From Zunongwangia endophytica (GTDB lineage: Bacteria > Bacteroidota > Bacteroidia > Flavobacteriales > Flavobacteriaceae): a stretch of DNA of 64,000 nt. Positions within the stretch are counted from its first letter, which is position 1. Every line of letters starts with the position of its first letter. Location of the stretch: assembly GCF_030409505.1 (NCBI RefSeq), contig NZ_JAUFPZ010000002.1:3231501-3295500 (forward strand), in the 5' to 3' direction. The notes beneath the pieces are model-generated. The model saw only the letters and a list, made by a program, of their open reading frames with translations. It was not told where the DNA came from and did not search any database. Below are positions 55,936-64,000 of the stretch, one piece after another. Position numbers and translations under genes: made by a program.

Positions 55936-57276
55936 TTAGACCTCTTTATTTAAGTATTTTCTTCGGAATTTAATAACTAGTCCTACACTTCTTATCAGCA
56001 TCCAAACTAAAAATGCGATCCAAATAGCGTATAATTTCAGCCCGAAGTAATCTGAAATTAACAATGCCGGGGTAAAACCCAGAAAAGTTGCAACTAATAA
56101 GAGATTCCGCAGATATACAGCTTCCCCAAGGCCTTTAAAGATTCCGTCGAACATAAAAGCGATAGCGTTTATTGGCTGCATTAATAGCACTATCCAAAAG
56201 GCAGAGGCAAAAAGTGCTAAAACAACTTCATCTTTATTGAATAGAAATCCAATTTGATTATAAAAGAGTCCACATATTCCCATTAAAATAAGAGCGATCA
56301 AAACGGCATATTTCGATATTTTCTTACTTAATTCCCAAAGGTTCTTGTAATCTCTGGCTCCTAGTAGTCGGCCTCCAATTGCATTTCCCGCATTAGCATA
56401 ACCATCAATAAAAAAGCTAAAGAATAGCCAGATATTCATTAATATACTTTGTGCTGCGATATAGTTTTCCCCGTAGTCGGTTGCATAAGCATTGGCGAGC
56501 ATTATCGCAATGTTTAGCGAAAGCGTACGTAGAAAAAGGTTCCCGGCCATCACCAAAAGGGATTTGAATTCCGGGTTTAAATTAAGGCTCAGTTTTAGAT
56601 GAAACGGAGTTTTACGAAAGAAAAACCATAAGGCCATAATTAACATGGTAGCTTGTGCAGCTAAGCTGGCATAAGCAGCACCTTCTAGATGCATCGCAGG
56701 AATATAACCGTCGATACCATAAACCAATAAGTAATCGAGCGCAATGTTAACTATGGCTCCGCTAAGACTACACTTCATAGCCCAGGATGTATTTTGTAGA
56801 CCTCTAAATACACCAAAGATAGTAAAGGTTAAAAGCGTTAAAGGAAAGCCTATTGCCCTTATTTGATAATAGCTAATCGAATAATCTAAAATTAAACCTT
56901 CAGCATTATAAGCACTAAAAATTAAATGAGCCAGGGGAGCAGTAATTCCATAGATAAGCAAACTCAAAATGAGATTAAAAACGATCGTCTGCGGAACCAA
57001 GGTTTTAACGGCATGTAGTCGACTGGCACCTAAATGCTGCGATATTTTTGCTGAAATGGCGGTTTTAGTCTGTGCTAAAATCCAAATTACCGCAGAAAGA
57101 AAAGAACCAACGATACCAGCCGCGGCTAGTGCTTCAACTGAGTTATCTTCTACATTACCAATAACTGCAATGTCGGTAAGGGAAATAAGTGGTTCGGCAA
57201 TACCGGCAATAATTGCAGGTATGGCAATCCTATTGATATTTTTAAAACTTACTGCTGAGTTATCTAATTTGGCCAT
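55936..57276 (-). CDS. MATE family efflux transporter
   Basis: A 446-residue inner-membrane exporter with about 12 helices in two repeated halves, first helix around residues 14-35 (IAIPAIIAGIAEPLISLTDIAVIG). The first half begins with the family motif around EPLISLTDIAVIG, and the second half (from about 235) with LLVMAGNLFLRTLSLN. It belongs to the DinF-like branch by overall look. It exports cationic drugs or metabolites by Na+ or H+ antiport in known members. It lies 23 bases downstream of the acetyltransferase gene, likely co-transcribed. Confidence 0.92.
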   Translation of the reverse strand: MAKLDNSAVSFKNINRIAIPAIIAGIAEPLISLTDIAVIGNVEDNSVEALAAAGIVGSFLSAVIWILAQTKTAISAKISQHLGASRLHAVKTLVPQTIVFNLILSLLIYGITAPLAHLIFSAYNAEGLILDYSISYYQIRAIGFPLTLLTFTIFGVFRGLQNTSWAMKCSLSGAIVNIALDYLLVYGIDGYIPAMHLEGAAYASLAAQATMLIMALWFFFRKTPFHLKLSLNLNPEFKSLLVMAGNLFLRTLSLNIAIMLANAYATDYGENYIAAQSILMNIWLFFSFFIDGYANAGNAIGGRLLGARDYKNLWELSKKISKYAVLIALILMGICGLFYNQIGFLFNKDEVVLALFASAFWIVLLMQPINAIAFMFDGIFKGLGEAVYLRNLLLVATFLGFTPALLISDYFGLKLYAIWIAFLVWMLIRSVGLVIKFRRKYLNKEV

Positions 57277-57299
57277 ATTGGCAAAGATAGATTAGTTTT

Positions 57300-57803
57300 T
57301 TAAAGAACCAGTTCGTAACAATGAAATGGGTGCTCACTTTGCTCCGGGAAAAAGATATCGCCTAATCTTTTATAACCTCTGGCTTCGTAGAAACGATTAT
57401 TTCGCTTGTTCTGGCTAAAGGTGTCCAGACGCACGGAATCGTAATTGTGATCTCTTGCAAATTCTTCAGCAAAATCCATTAGAATTTTACCGTTACCTAG
57501 TCCCCAAAAAGAAGGATCGGTGGCAAGACGATGAATATAAAGGTTATTTTTATTCTCGGTGAGCCATTCTATTGGGATATATTCGTCGTCCATCTCAGGT
57601 GTTAAGACAATGATGCCCGTAAGTTCATTTTCCTCATTTAAGAGTTTAAATAATTCTTTTTTCTCAATATCATTAGCTAGCTTTTCTTTTGTAGGATAGT
57701 TCTCGTTCCACTGGTAAATTCCTTTGCTAATCATTGCCTGAGCGCAACGCTCTGTAAGTTGTTTAATTTCAGCTAAATCTTCAGGTAGGGCAGTTTTTAT
57801 CAT
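57300..57803 (-). CDS. GNAT family N-acetyltransferase
   Basis: A 167-residue acetyl-CoA-dependent acetyltransferase. The acetyl-CoA binding region reads YIHRLATDPSFWGLGNGKILMDFAEEFA (about residues 88-115; Q/RxxGxG/A equivalent WGLGNG), followed by RLDTFSQNKRNNRFYEARGY typical of the last strands and helix. Substrate unknown. It is upstream of the MATE gene on the same strand and 57 bases from the start of the tRNA. Confidence 0.88.
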   Translation of the reverse strand: MIKTALPEDLAEIKQLTERCAQAMISKGIYQWNENYPTKEKLANDIEKKELFKLLNEENELTGIIVLTPEMDDEYIPIEWLTENKNNLYIHRLATDPSFWGLGNGKILMDFAEEFARDHNYDSVRLDTFSQNKRNNRFYEARGYKRLGDIFFPEQSEHPFHCYELVL

Positions 57804-57859
57804 TAGGCTTAAAAAACTTTTTTATATGGATAAAATTTATAAATTTGCTTTCACCAAAT

Positions 57860-57933
57860 GGGGGATTAGCTCAGCTGGCTAGAGCGTTTGGCTGGCAGCC
57901 AAAAGGTCATCGGTTCGACTCCGATATTCTCCA
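57860..57933 (+). tRNA. tRNA-Ala (anticodon GGC)
   Basis: A full cloverleaf of 74 bases: acceptor GGGGGAT/ATTCTCC, D-stem GCTC/GAGC, anticodon stem TTTGG/CCAAA with loop CTGGCAG (anticodon GGC), T-arm ATCGG-TTCGACT-CCGAT, discriminator A. The G3:U70 wobble pair, the alanine identity element, is present. CCA is not encoded (CAA follows). Confidence 0.95.
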
Positions 57934-57937
57934 CAAA

Positions 57938-57961
57938 ACCTCGCAAATGCGGGGTTTTTTA
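57938..57961 (+). terminator. Terminator after tRNA-Ala
   Basis: CCTCGCA/TGCGGGG hairpin followed by six T, overlapping the final codon of the convergent gene at 57959. Confidence 0.78.
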
Positions 57962-58537
57962 TTTGATAGTCTTTTTCAATCTTTCTACTAGTCCAGAAAT
58001 ATATGCTTTTACAGAAGCGAGCATGTTTTCGTGATTTTGTAATCCACGCTGGTAGATATCCTTAATTTTCTCTTTATCATCCAGTATGGCCTGATTTTTT
58101 GCCTTGGCATCTCCACTTAGTCGATTTACTGTTTCCTGCATCTCTGTTTTGAAAGATTCAAAATCGGGAAAGTTTATTTTAACCGGCGTTTGGGTTGGTC
58201 CAACATCTAAGTGGCTTATCTGGATTTTATACTGGTCGTCCTTGAAATTGCTTAAAATCCCAAAATACAGATCTGTAGTTGTGCTTGATTCACCTTGCTT
58301 GATATTGATTTCAGAATTGATATCAACAATCATTTCGGTTTCTGTATTCTTAGAAGCTTTAATATTTTTTTGGTCAAATTCAGCTAAAAGCCATTCGTGT
58401 AACTTTTCTTTAATTTGCTCTTGGGAGACGCCTTCCGCAGTAATGGTTTCTTCGTAATAAAGGTTTCCTTCTTCATTAAACTGAGCATTCGCTGCTGTGC
58501 TTAAACATAAAAGGAAGACTATTATAAATCGTTTCAT
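57959..58537 (-). CDS. Exported DUF4468-like protein
   Basis: A 192-residue protein with a signal peptide MKRFIIVFLLCLSTAANAQ (cleavage after about residue 19). ATG 58535-58537 is preferred over an upstream in-frame start at 58567. The mature part begins FNEEGNLYYEETITAEGVSQ, then KEKLHEWLLAEFDQKNI, matching my memory of the TBP-like DUF4468 domain (about 25-130). A charged helical tail follows. Periplasmic; function unknown. Confidence 0.75.
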   Translation of the reverse strand: MKRFIIVFLLCLSTAANAQFNEEGNLYYEETITAEGVSQEQIKEKLHEWLLAEFDQKNIKASKNTETEMIVDINSEINIKQGESSTTTDLYFGILSNFKDDQYKIQISHLDVGPTQTPVKINFPDFESFKTEMQETVNRLSGDAKAKNQAILDDKEKIKDIYQRGLQNHENMLASVKAYISGLVERLKKTIK

Positions 58538-58586
58538 TGGTATAATTTTTTTCAAAGATAGTTTCAAAAGGAAAAGAAAAAAAGAA

Positions 58587-58616
58587 ACCTCCTACAATCG
58601 TCAAGATAGAGGAGGC
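58587..58616 (-). terminator. Terminator of the hydrolase gene
   Basis: CCTCCT (58588-58593) pairs with AGGAGG (58610-58615); on the minus strand a T-rich run follows the stem (TTTCTTTTTTTC). Confidence 0.65.
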
Positions 58617-58655
58617 TTATTTTTATATGATCATTTATTGACCAAGATATTTTAA

Positions 58656-59549
58656 TTAATCGTCAGAATCTCCATATTCGTCAACTAGCGCCTGAACTTC
58701 TGCTTCTAAGAACGGGAATGTTCGGTCTAAAAGATATTGGAATTTTTCTGGTAATTCATCTTTGTCCCAAGGATGTGTAGCTTCAAAAACATGATTAGCG
58801 TTTTCTACTAATAGCAACTTCGAAATAGGACTCCACTCAAATAACTCTCCTGAAGAAGAAATGGAAACCGTGGTGTCATTACTTCCGTGAGCAATCATGT
58901 GCGGAACATCTAGTTTTTGAGTTGCACTCTTAACATTAAATCGCTCCTTATTTTCTTTATAATTCTTGTAGAATTGATAGTGGTGAGGCAATTGCTGTTT
59001 TGTTCTAGAGTTAACAACATATTGTACACCTTTCTTTTCCCATTTTTCTAACTCTTCGCCTGTAGGAAATTTAGAACCAAGATCTGTTGGCGCAGCGAAA
59101 GTTACCAATCTGGTAATACGTTTTTCGTTTACAGCTTTAATAATGGCAATAGCGCCACCTCTAGAATGTCCAATAAGATTAATATGGCTAACATCTACCT
59201 GTACAGCCTGAGGGAAATCTGGTAACAGTATCCAATCGATTACAGATTGTAAATCGTCTAATTCTATGGTGTAATTATTATCACCAAAAGCTTCGATATT
59301 TAAAAATTCGGTTGGATTTTCTGGAGTTGTACCGTTGTGTGAAAAATTAAATTTCACGAAAAAATAGCCTTTTTCAGCAAAAGTTTCGGCCATTTTGTCC
59401 CAGGCACCCCAATCTTTAAAACCTTTATAACCGTGGCAAAATATAACTACGGGTTTTGGTTTTTGATCGTCCTGGTAAAACACATCACACAATATTGGTT
59501 TGTTGTGTTTACCATCTATTTGAATATTTTTCTTTTTCGTAACTTCCAT
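58656..59549 (-). CDS. Alpha/beta-hydrolase
   Basis: A 297-residue esterase/peptidase-like hydrolase. Oxyanion region IFCHGYKGFKDWGAWD (about 36-51), nucleophile elbow LIGHSRGGAI with Ser at about 127, Asp in HGSNDTTVS (about 230), and His in NANHVF (about 258). Start ATG 59547-59549 is used; the longer open frame to 59594 would overlap the nuclease gene. No signal peptide. Substrate unknown. It lies five bases after the AddB-like stop, so probably co-transcribed. Confidence 0.85.
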   Translation of the reverse strand: MEVTKKKNIQIDGKHNKPILCDVFYQDDQKPKPVVIFCHGYKGFKDWGAWDKMAETFAEKGYFFVKFNFSHNGTTPENPTEFLNIEAFGDNNYTIELDDLQSVIDWILLPDFPQAVQVDVSHINLIGHSRGGAIAIIKAVNEKRITRLVTFAAPTDLGSKFPTGEELEKWEKKGVQYVVNSRTKQQLPHHYQFYKNYKENKERFNVKSATQKLDVPHMIAHGSNDTTVSISSSGELFEWSPISKLLLVENANHVFEATHPWDKDELPEKFQYLLDRTFPFLEAEVQALVDEYGDSDD

Positions 59550-59554
59550 AAGTT

Positions 59555-62296
59555 CTAAATTTCTTTTTCGGTGAAAGGAATCGCCGGATTGCAAATTTCA
59601 GTAATTAATTTTTTTAATTGGTCTTGATACGCTTCGAAAGTGTCTTCGCTGATAGAGAAATCCTTAGCACCGCCTCTCGCTTTCTCCCGCTTGGCAAATT
59701 TTAGCAGACCGCCTTTCAGGTTTTTAAAAGAAATAATTCCACCTTCTAAAGGAAGGGAGAGATTTTCTTCGTTTTTCATCATTGTAGCGTAGGCAAGTAC
59801 CTGAAAACTCTTGCTGTACTTATCGTAATCTGTAGTGATGTTTTCCCAATCTACAATTTCTATTTTACTTTGTTCGACCTTTCCAGTTTTATAGTCAATA
59901 ATTCTGGTGATACCGTTACAATTTTCTACGCGATCCACTTTTCCCTTAATATAAACCGGAAAATCAAGTTCAGGAACTGTAATTTTAGTTTTTAAATTCT
60001 GTTCGATTTTAACGATTTTTATCTCTTCTCCGTTTTTTAAACGATTGCTTTCAAGATCAAAGAAGTTTGATAAATAGCGCTTGGCAATTTCAAAGATCAA
60101 ATAATTTTTTCCCTGTAAAATTGGTGATTTTGTATAGGTCTTGTGGAACTGAGTCGCCACTTCCTGTCCAATTCTTTTTCTAAAATCGAGAATATGGGCT
60201 TCAGTTAAAAACTGTCCTTCCAAGGGTTGATAAAACTCCTCTAAACTGTCGTGAATTACCGTACCCAACGTATTGTAAGCTACAGTTTCTTCAACTTCTT
60301 CTTCCTCCTTCACTCCTAATACATACTGATAGTAGAAATCTAACGGATTACGTATATAACTGGTTAATGCTGAAGGTGAGAATCCATAATTTGCCAGCCC
60401 TTTTAATTTCTCGATCATAGCAGGAGTCTTCTCGATCACTTTAAGTTCGTTGTTTACTGTGGGAACTTTTGGTGAAACCGTATTGATCTTTAACTCGTGT
60501 CTTGGCTGTTTTTCGATCTCTAGCTGAGTTAAGAATCTGCTTTTTTCTCCGGAATTTAATCCGCCACTTTCAGTGTTATATAGAAGTGTTACTTTTTTGG
60601 CACGTTGTAATAATCGATAAAAGTGATAGGTGTACACCGCATCTTTTTCACGATAAGTAGGAAGGTTGTAGGACTTTTTAAGATCGTAAGGAATAAAAGA
60701 ATTATTCGATTTTCCTGAAGGCAGCGTGCCCTCGTTTACCGATGTGATAATCACATTTTCAAAATCCAGCGCACGCGATTCTAACATTCCCATAAGCTGC
60801 AATCCTTTAAAAGGTCGCCCCTGGAAATCCAGACTTTGCGTACTCATAATTTCGTTATAGAAATTACGTAAAGCCGTTAAACTATTTATATGCGGATAAG
60901 TATTATTTAAGGTCTGAAGCTGATTAAGAAGTTTATGAAAATGATATAAAAACTCTAATTGAAGTTGACTTGTCTGTTCTTCTTTTAAAATGTTTTTAAT
61001 GCTAAAAACTATATTCTGAAAATTTTCGATAGCAATTTTAGCTGAATTCTTCCAGTCGTTAAAACACCATCCAATAAACTGTTTAAGTTCTTCGGGAAAA
61101 TTGTCCTGAATATCTTCCAATTTCAAATAGACTGTATTTTCTTTATTTATCTTTTGAATAAATTTAGAAGCATAAGGTTTTAATATTTGATGCAAAGAAG
61201 GATGGTTTACAATCGCAATCACATTACGATAATAATAGCTGGAACCCGATTTTGTATGAAGATCGAACAACGAATTGAATAGCGAAGTTACGGGTGCATT
61301 TTTAAGCGGAAATCCCATGGTGATGTTTAGATCCTTCACATTTGGTGGTAAACTATTCAAAATAGGCAACAACAAACTTTCATCACCCAAAACAATGGCC
61401 GTTTTTTCTAATTCAGCTTCGCTTTTCTCAGCTAGTAATTCGGCTAAATACTTCGCTTGCCCTACATTTTTAGGAATCCCAGTGATCGAAATATCTTTTT
61501 CTTCTTTGTATTCTTCGATGCCAGGGTTTAGCGGATTGTCCTGATAAAATGGCCAATCTTTTAAATATTCACGGATAAATAGAGAAGCCTCGTGATGATA
61601 ATCTTTCAGAAAAACATTATCAATATCCCAATAAACTGTAGCAAGTTGTTTTTCTAATAATTCCTGAAAAATAACCTGTTCTGCCGAGTTAAGTGCGTTA
61701 AATCCTAAGAATACATAATTTTGATTAGAATTTTCTGAAGCGTAATCTGGAATTTTGGAAGCTGCTGTTCTATAAATTAACCCCTGATAGCCTTGCTCTT
61801 TGGCGACTAGATTTTCTTTTAAAACTGAATAATATTGAGGTAACTGTGCCCAAAACTTCAGGTAGTTCTCAATTAGTTCAGTTCGGTTTTGTTTAGACCA
61901 ATGATTAATATCCTGAATATCGGCCAGGTAGTCAAAAAACTTTTCAGCATCAATCAAATAGCGATCGATCTCATTAAAATCATGAATCAGGCTTTGCGCC
62001 CAGGCAAGAAAGGTTTCAAAATTTTCTAATTCTTCCTTAGAAGTAAGTTTTTGATATACTTCATAAAACTCAAATAATGTGGTGGTATTATCTATAGATT
62101 TTAAACCAGAAACTTCTTCAGCAAACTCTTCAATACTATAAATTTTTGGTGCAAAAATACTTTCCGAAGAAAGCATACTTAACTCGTTTAAAAGGAATGC
62201 ACCAGCTCTTTTACTGGGTAAAACGAAGATAATATCTGAAATTGGAGCCTCTTCTTTTAGAAGTTTTTCTAAGACCTGACGGATAAATGATTTCAT
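59555..62296 (-). CDS. AddB-like PD-(D/E)XK nuclease
   Basis: A 913-residue protein with the AddB/RexB layout. The N-terminal inactivated helicase part starts near FVLPSKRAGAFLLNELS and includes the motifs ALNSAEQVIFQELL and SRALDFENVIITSVNEGTLP (about 510-530). The C-terminal RecB-type nuclease has LGTVIHDSLEEFY and the active site RVENCNGITRIIDYKTGKVE (Asp and Lys, about 800-820). It should pair with AddA in double-strand-break processing, but AddA is not in the window. Family cysteines for an iron-sulphur cluster were not seen. Confidence 0.82.
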   Translation of the reverse strand: MKSFIRQVLEKLLKEEAPISDIIFVLPSKRAGAFLLNELSMLSSESIFAPKIYSIEEFAEEVSGLKSIDNTTTLFEFYEVYQKLTSKEELENFETFLAWAQSLIHDFNEIDRYLIDAEKFFDYLADIQDINHWSKQNRTELIENYLKFWAQLPQYYSVLKENLVAKEQGYQGLIYRTAASKIPDYASENSNQNYVFLGFNALNSAEQVIFQELLEKQLATVYWDIDNVFLKDYHHEASLFIREYLKDWPFYQDNPLNPGIEEYKEEKDISITGIPKNVGQAKYLAELLAEKSEAELEKTAIVLGDESLLLPILNSLPPNVKDLNITMGFPLKNAPVTSLFNSLFDLHTKSGSSYYYRNVIAIVNHPSLHQILKPYASKFIQKINKENTVYLKLEDIQDNFPEELKQFIGWCFNDWKNSAKIAIENFQNIVFSIKNILKEEQTSQLQLEFLYHFHKLLNQLQTLNNTYPHINSLTALRNFYNEIMSTQSLDFQGRPFKGLQLMGMLESRALDFENVIITSVNEGTLPSGKSNNSFIPYDLKKSYNLPTYREKDAVYTYHFYRLLQRAKKVTLLYNTESGGLNSGEKSRFLTQLEIEKQPRHELKINTVSPKVPTVNNELKVIEKTPAMIEKLKGLANYGFSPSALTSYIRNPLDFYYQYVLGVKEEEEVEETVAYNTLGTVIHDSLEEFYQPLEGQFLTEAHILDFRKRIGQEVATQFHKTYTKSPILQGKNYLIFEIAKRYLSNFFDLESNRLKNGEEIKIVKIEQNLKTKITVPELDFPVYIKGKVDRVENCNGITRIIDYKTGKVEQSKIEIVDWENITTDYDKYSKSFQVLAYATMMKNEENLSLPLEGGIISFKNLKGGLLKFAKREKARGGAKDFSISEDTFEAYQDQLKKLITEICNPAIPFTEKEI

Positions 62297-62305
62297 ACTA
62301 TAAAA

Positions 62306-62337
62306 ATAAAAAACGCGCTGAGGTTTCAGCGCGTTTT
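62306..62337 (-). terminator. Terminator of the OmpA gene
   Basis: A perfect stem AAACGCGCTGA (62311-62321) with TCAGCGCGTTT (62326-62336), loop GGTT. T-runs flank both sides (on the minus strand TTTTTATTTTTATAG), so it may end both directions. Confidence 0.85.
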
Positions 62338-62370
62338 TGTAAAATTTATAAAGTGACTAACACTGTTAGA

Positions 62371-63765
62371 TTACTTCATTTCTTTGTCCTCATCTAGAGA
62401 AATAACTACTCTTCTGTTTTCCTGTCTTCCGGCAGCAGTATTATTAGTAGCAATTGGTCTTGATTCCCCGTAACCTTCAGAAGTTAATCTGTTTTCTGGG
62501 ATACCAGCTCCAATTAAAAATTCTCTTACAGAAGCAGCTCTTTCCTTAGAAAGTTTCAGGTTGTACTCATCGTTACCTACGCTATCTGTATGACCTTCAA
62601 TATGGAATACAGTGTTATCGTATTCTTTCATGATATCTGCGATAGAATTTAACGCTTCTTCAGAATCACTTCTAACTGATGCTTTATTGAAATCGAATAA
62701 TACAGTATTAGAGTATTCGTTAAGTTCTTTTACAACTTCAGCACTTGGTTCTGGACACCCATTGTTTGCAACAGTACCAGCAACATCTGGACATTCGTCA
62801 TCTTTATCTGGAACACCATCACCATCAGAATCTGGACATCCGTTAAACTCGATTAAACCTGGAGTTTCTGGACATTCGTCATCTTTATCTGGAACGCCAT
62901 CACCATCAGAATCTGGACATCCGTTAAATTCAACCATTCCTGGAGTTTCTGGACATTCATCATCTTTATCTGGAACACCATCACCGTCAGTATCAGGACA
63001 TCCGTTAAATTCAGCTAAACCTGGAGTGTTTGGACACTCATCATCTTTGTCTGGGATACCATCACCGTCAGAATCTGGACATCCATTAAATTCAGGAAGA
63101 CCTGGAGTTTCTGGACATTCGTCATCTTTATCATAGATTCCGTCACCATCAGTATCAGTTCCACCAAACATAAATTTGATACCTGCACTGTGTTGAAAAT
63201 GTTGACCCATTTCAGGCTCAAAAGAGTGCTTGTATTTAGACTCTACGAATAATGCAAGATTATCGGTAAACCAGAAATTGATCCCTAAGCTACCGTTTAA
63301 AGTAGGAGCATCAAGATTCTCCATATCTGCACCGTCTTGATCACCAATCCAAGTGTAACCACCACCAACACCAACTACAGGATCAAACCATCCGTCGTTA
63401 AGCATTGCTCTAAGAGAGTAGTTAATAGATCCATCTACAGAGTAGTAAGATAAATCGTCTACAGAACGGTCACCAAACTGGTCAATCTGGTTAATTGTAC
63501 CGTCAATTTCTGCAACTAATCCAGCACCAATATATCTACCAACTGTTAGTTGAGATACCGATGGAAGAATGTTCCAGTGATCACCAGTATTAAAGTATTC
63601 GTCAAACATACCATTACTTAGTGGAGCGTCATTACCAGTAGGGTAAAAATCCACAGCGTTAGTACCGATGCTTACCGCCCAAGGGTTGTTTTCATCCTGC
63701 GCACTTGCAGAACTAATCCCAAGAACGACCATCGATAGCACGATTAATTTGGAAAGATGTTTCAT
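62371..63765 (-). CDS. OmpA family protein with thrombospondin type-3 calcium repeats
   Basis: A 464-residue outer-membrane protein. Signal peptide to about residue 22 (ISSASAQ), N-terminal eight-stranded beta-barrel (about 23-202), then five 27-residue thrombospondin type-3 repeats (about 204-338; [15 protein letters not shown] and variants), and a peptidoglycan-binding OmpA domain (about 350-464) with the sequence [20 protein letters not shown] and a final RRVVISLDE. Repeats bind calcium by family knowledge. It has a strong promoter (63797-63827) and a strong terminator, fitting an abundant envelope protein. Confidence 0.95.
   Translation of the reverse strand: MKHLSKLIVLSMVVLGISSASAQDENNPWAVSIGTNAVDFYPTGNDAPLSNGMFDEYFNTGDHWNILPSVSQLTVGRYIGAGLVAEIDGTINQIDQFGDRSVDDLSYYSVDGSINYSLRAMLNDGWFDPVVGVGGGYTWIGDQDGADMENLDAPTLNGSLGINFWFTDNLALFVESKYKHSFEPEMGQHFQHSAGIKFMFGGTDTDGDGIYDKDDECPETPGLPEFNGCPDSDGDGIPDKDDECPNTPGLAEFNGCPDTDGDGVPDKDDECPETPGMVEFNGCPDSDGDGVPDKDDECPETPGLIEFNGCPDSDGDGVPDKDDECPDVAGTVANNGCPEPSAEVVKELNEYSNTVLFDFNKASVRSDSEEALNSIADIMKEYDNTVFHIEGHTDSVGNDEYNLKLSKERAASVREFLIGAGIPENRLTSEGYGESRPIATNNTAAGRQENRRVVISLDEDKEMK
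62751..63155 (-). repeat. 81-bp tandem coding repeats in the OmpA gene
   Basis: Five tandem units of 81 bp, each encoding one type-3 repeat. Adjacent units around 62830-62990 are nearly identical at the DNA level, while the outer ones differ more. Such direct repeats can change number by slippage or recombination. Confidence 0.85.
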
Positions 63766-63796
63766 ATCAATAGTTTAGTTTTAAGTGTTATTACTG

Positions 63797-63827
63797 CAAA
63801 ATTAGGCGGTGGGTGCTCACCGCCAAA
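63797..63827 (-). promoter_or_regulatory. OmpA promoter with palindromic spacer
   Basis: On the minus strand TTTG (63827-63824), exactly 19 bases, then TAATTTTG (63804-63797): a full Bacteroidota sigma-A consensus. The spacer is itself a palindrome: GGCGGTG (63805-63811) with CACCGCC (63818-63824), a candidate operator. Confidence 0.75.
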
Positions 63828-63942
63828 CTTTGCTGTAATAAAGTTTTCTTAATAATAATATAGATTTGGTGGCATATTTCGAATGAAAACACCTTTTTTT
63901 ATAGGTTTTTTAAGAATACGTTTTGTAAATCACAAAAATTAG

Positions 63943-64000
63943 TTAATCTATAACCCCCAGTTCCTTACCGATTTTGGTGAAAGCATTGATAGCTTTATCC
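63943..64000 (-). CDS. kbl: C-terminal end of probable glycine C-acetyltransferase
   Basis: Only the last 19 codons are visible: ...DKAINAFTKIGKELGVID then stop. This tail resembles the C-terminus of 2-amino-3-ketobutyrate CoA ligase (Kbl), a PLP enzyme of threonine breakdown. With so little sequence the call is tentative, though the FTKIGKELGVI ending is characteristic. Confidence 0.55.
   Translation of the reverse strand, partial: DKAINAFTKIGKELGVID

Noticed and set aside
62612..63136. 174-codon antisense frame across the OmpA repeats
   Set aside because: It is a by-product of the 81-bp coding repeats read on the other strand.

Overview
This window comes from a low-GC member of the Bacteroidota, most likely a marine-type Flavobacteriaceae of the Gramella/Zunongwangia/Salegentibacter kind. 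The evidence is gene content (OmpA with thrombospondin-type calcium repeats, tandem 800-residue FtsX-type permeases, a GldJ-free set of housekeeping genes in flavobacterial order), Bacteroidota promoter motifs (TTTG, about 19 bases, then TAnnTTTG), lipoprotein signals, and recurrent intergenic elements. The genus is an inference from family resemblance; no rRNA is present.

Layout. 1-15386 (minus) is one large transporter operon: an HlyD-type adaptor, a MacB-type ATPase, five complete double-FtsX permeases and a sixth cut by the window edge. Divergent from it (15611-18287) is an NtrC/NtrB-like two-component pair that probably controls it. 18474-24318 holds a small C-terminal sorting-signal protein, riboflavin synthase, pdxA, and the classic yceD-rpmF-fabH-accB-accC lipid/ribosome cluster. 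24483-28122 holds an FAD oxidoreductase, a monofunctional transglycosylase, a GreA-like small protein, a beta-barrel protein and an unrecognised membrane protein. 28231-35127 (minus) holds an orphan ABC ATPase, a prolyl-oligopeptidase lipoprotein, asd, mscL, alr and tdk. 35231-37500 holds a conserved acidic protein, rsmI and a uracil-DNA-glycosylase-like gene. 37558-44954 holds an ankyrin protein, adenine deaminase, a HopJ-family protein, recJ, a small Cys-rich protein, lpxH and queD. 45129-51385 is a thiamin operon under a TPP riboswitch: thiS, thiC, a TenI-like gene, thiE, thiG and thiH, with no thiD or thiF. 51603-57803 holds a 2OG-Fe(II) oxygenase, a nest of tiny membrane proteins, an enoyl-CoA hydratase, a GAF histidine kinase, a MATE exporter and an acetyltransferase. 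A tRNA-Ala(GGC) follows at 57860. 57959-64000 holds a DUF4468-like protein, a hydrolase, an AddB-like nuclease, an OmpA protein and the tail of a probable kbl.

The least explained parts lie between genes. From about 42.3 to 52.4 kb the intergenic space is packed with several families of repeated, foldable elements: a CGTCAT-bounded element (four copies), a GGGCGTT/AACGC-bounded element whose central stem differs in sequence but keeps its pairing (two copies), a nested-hairpin element inside the thiamin operon, and degenerate tracts built from words such as TTAGA and AGATTTTAGA. A second novelty candidate is the cluster at 52411-53823 of four single-span proteins of 42-57 residues, all on the minus strand, with a small lipoprotein among them. 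No CRISPR array, transposase, integrase, prophage or rRNA operon was seen.
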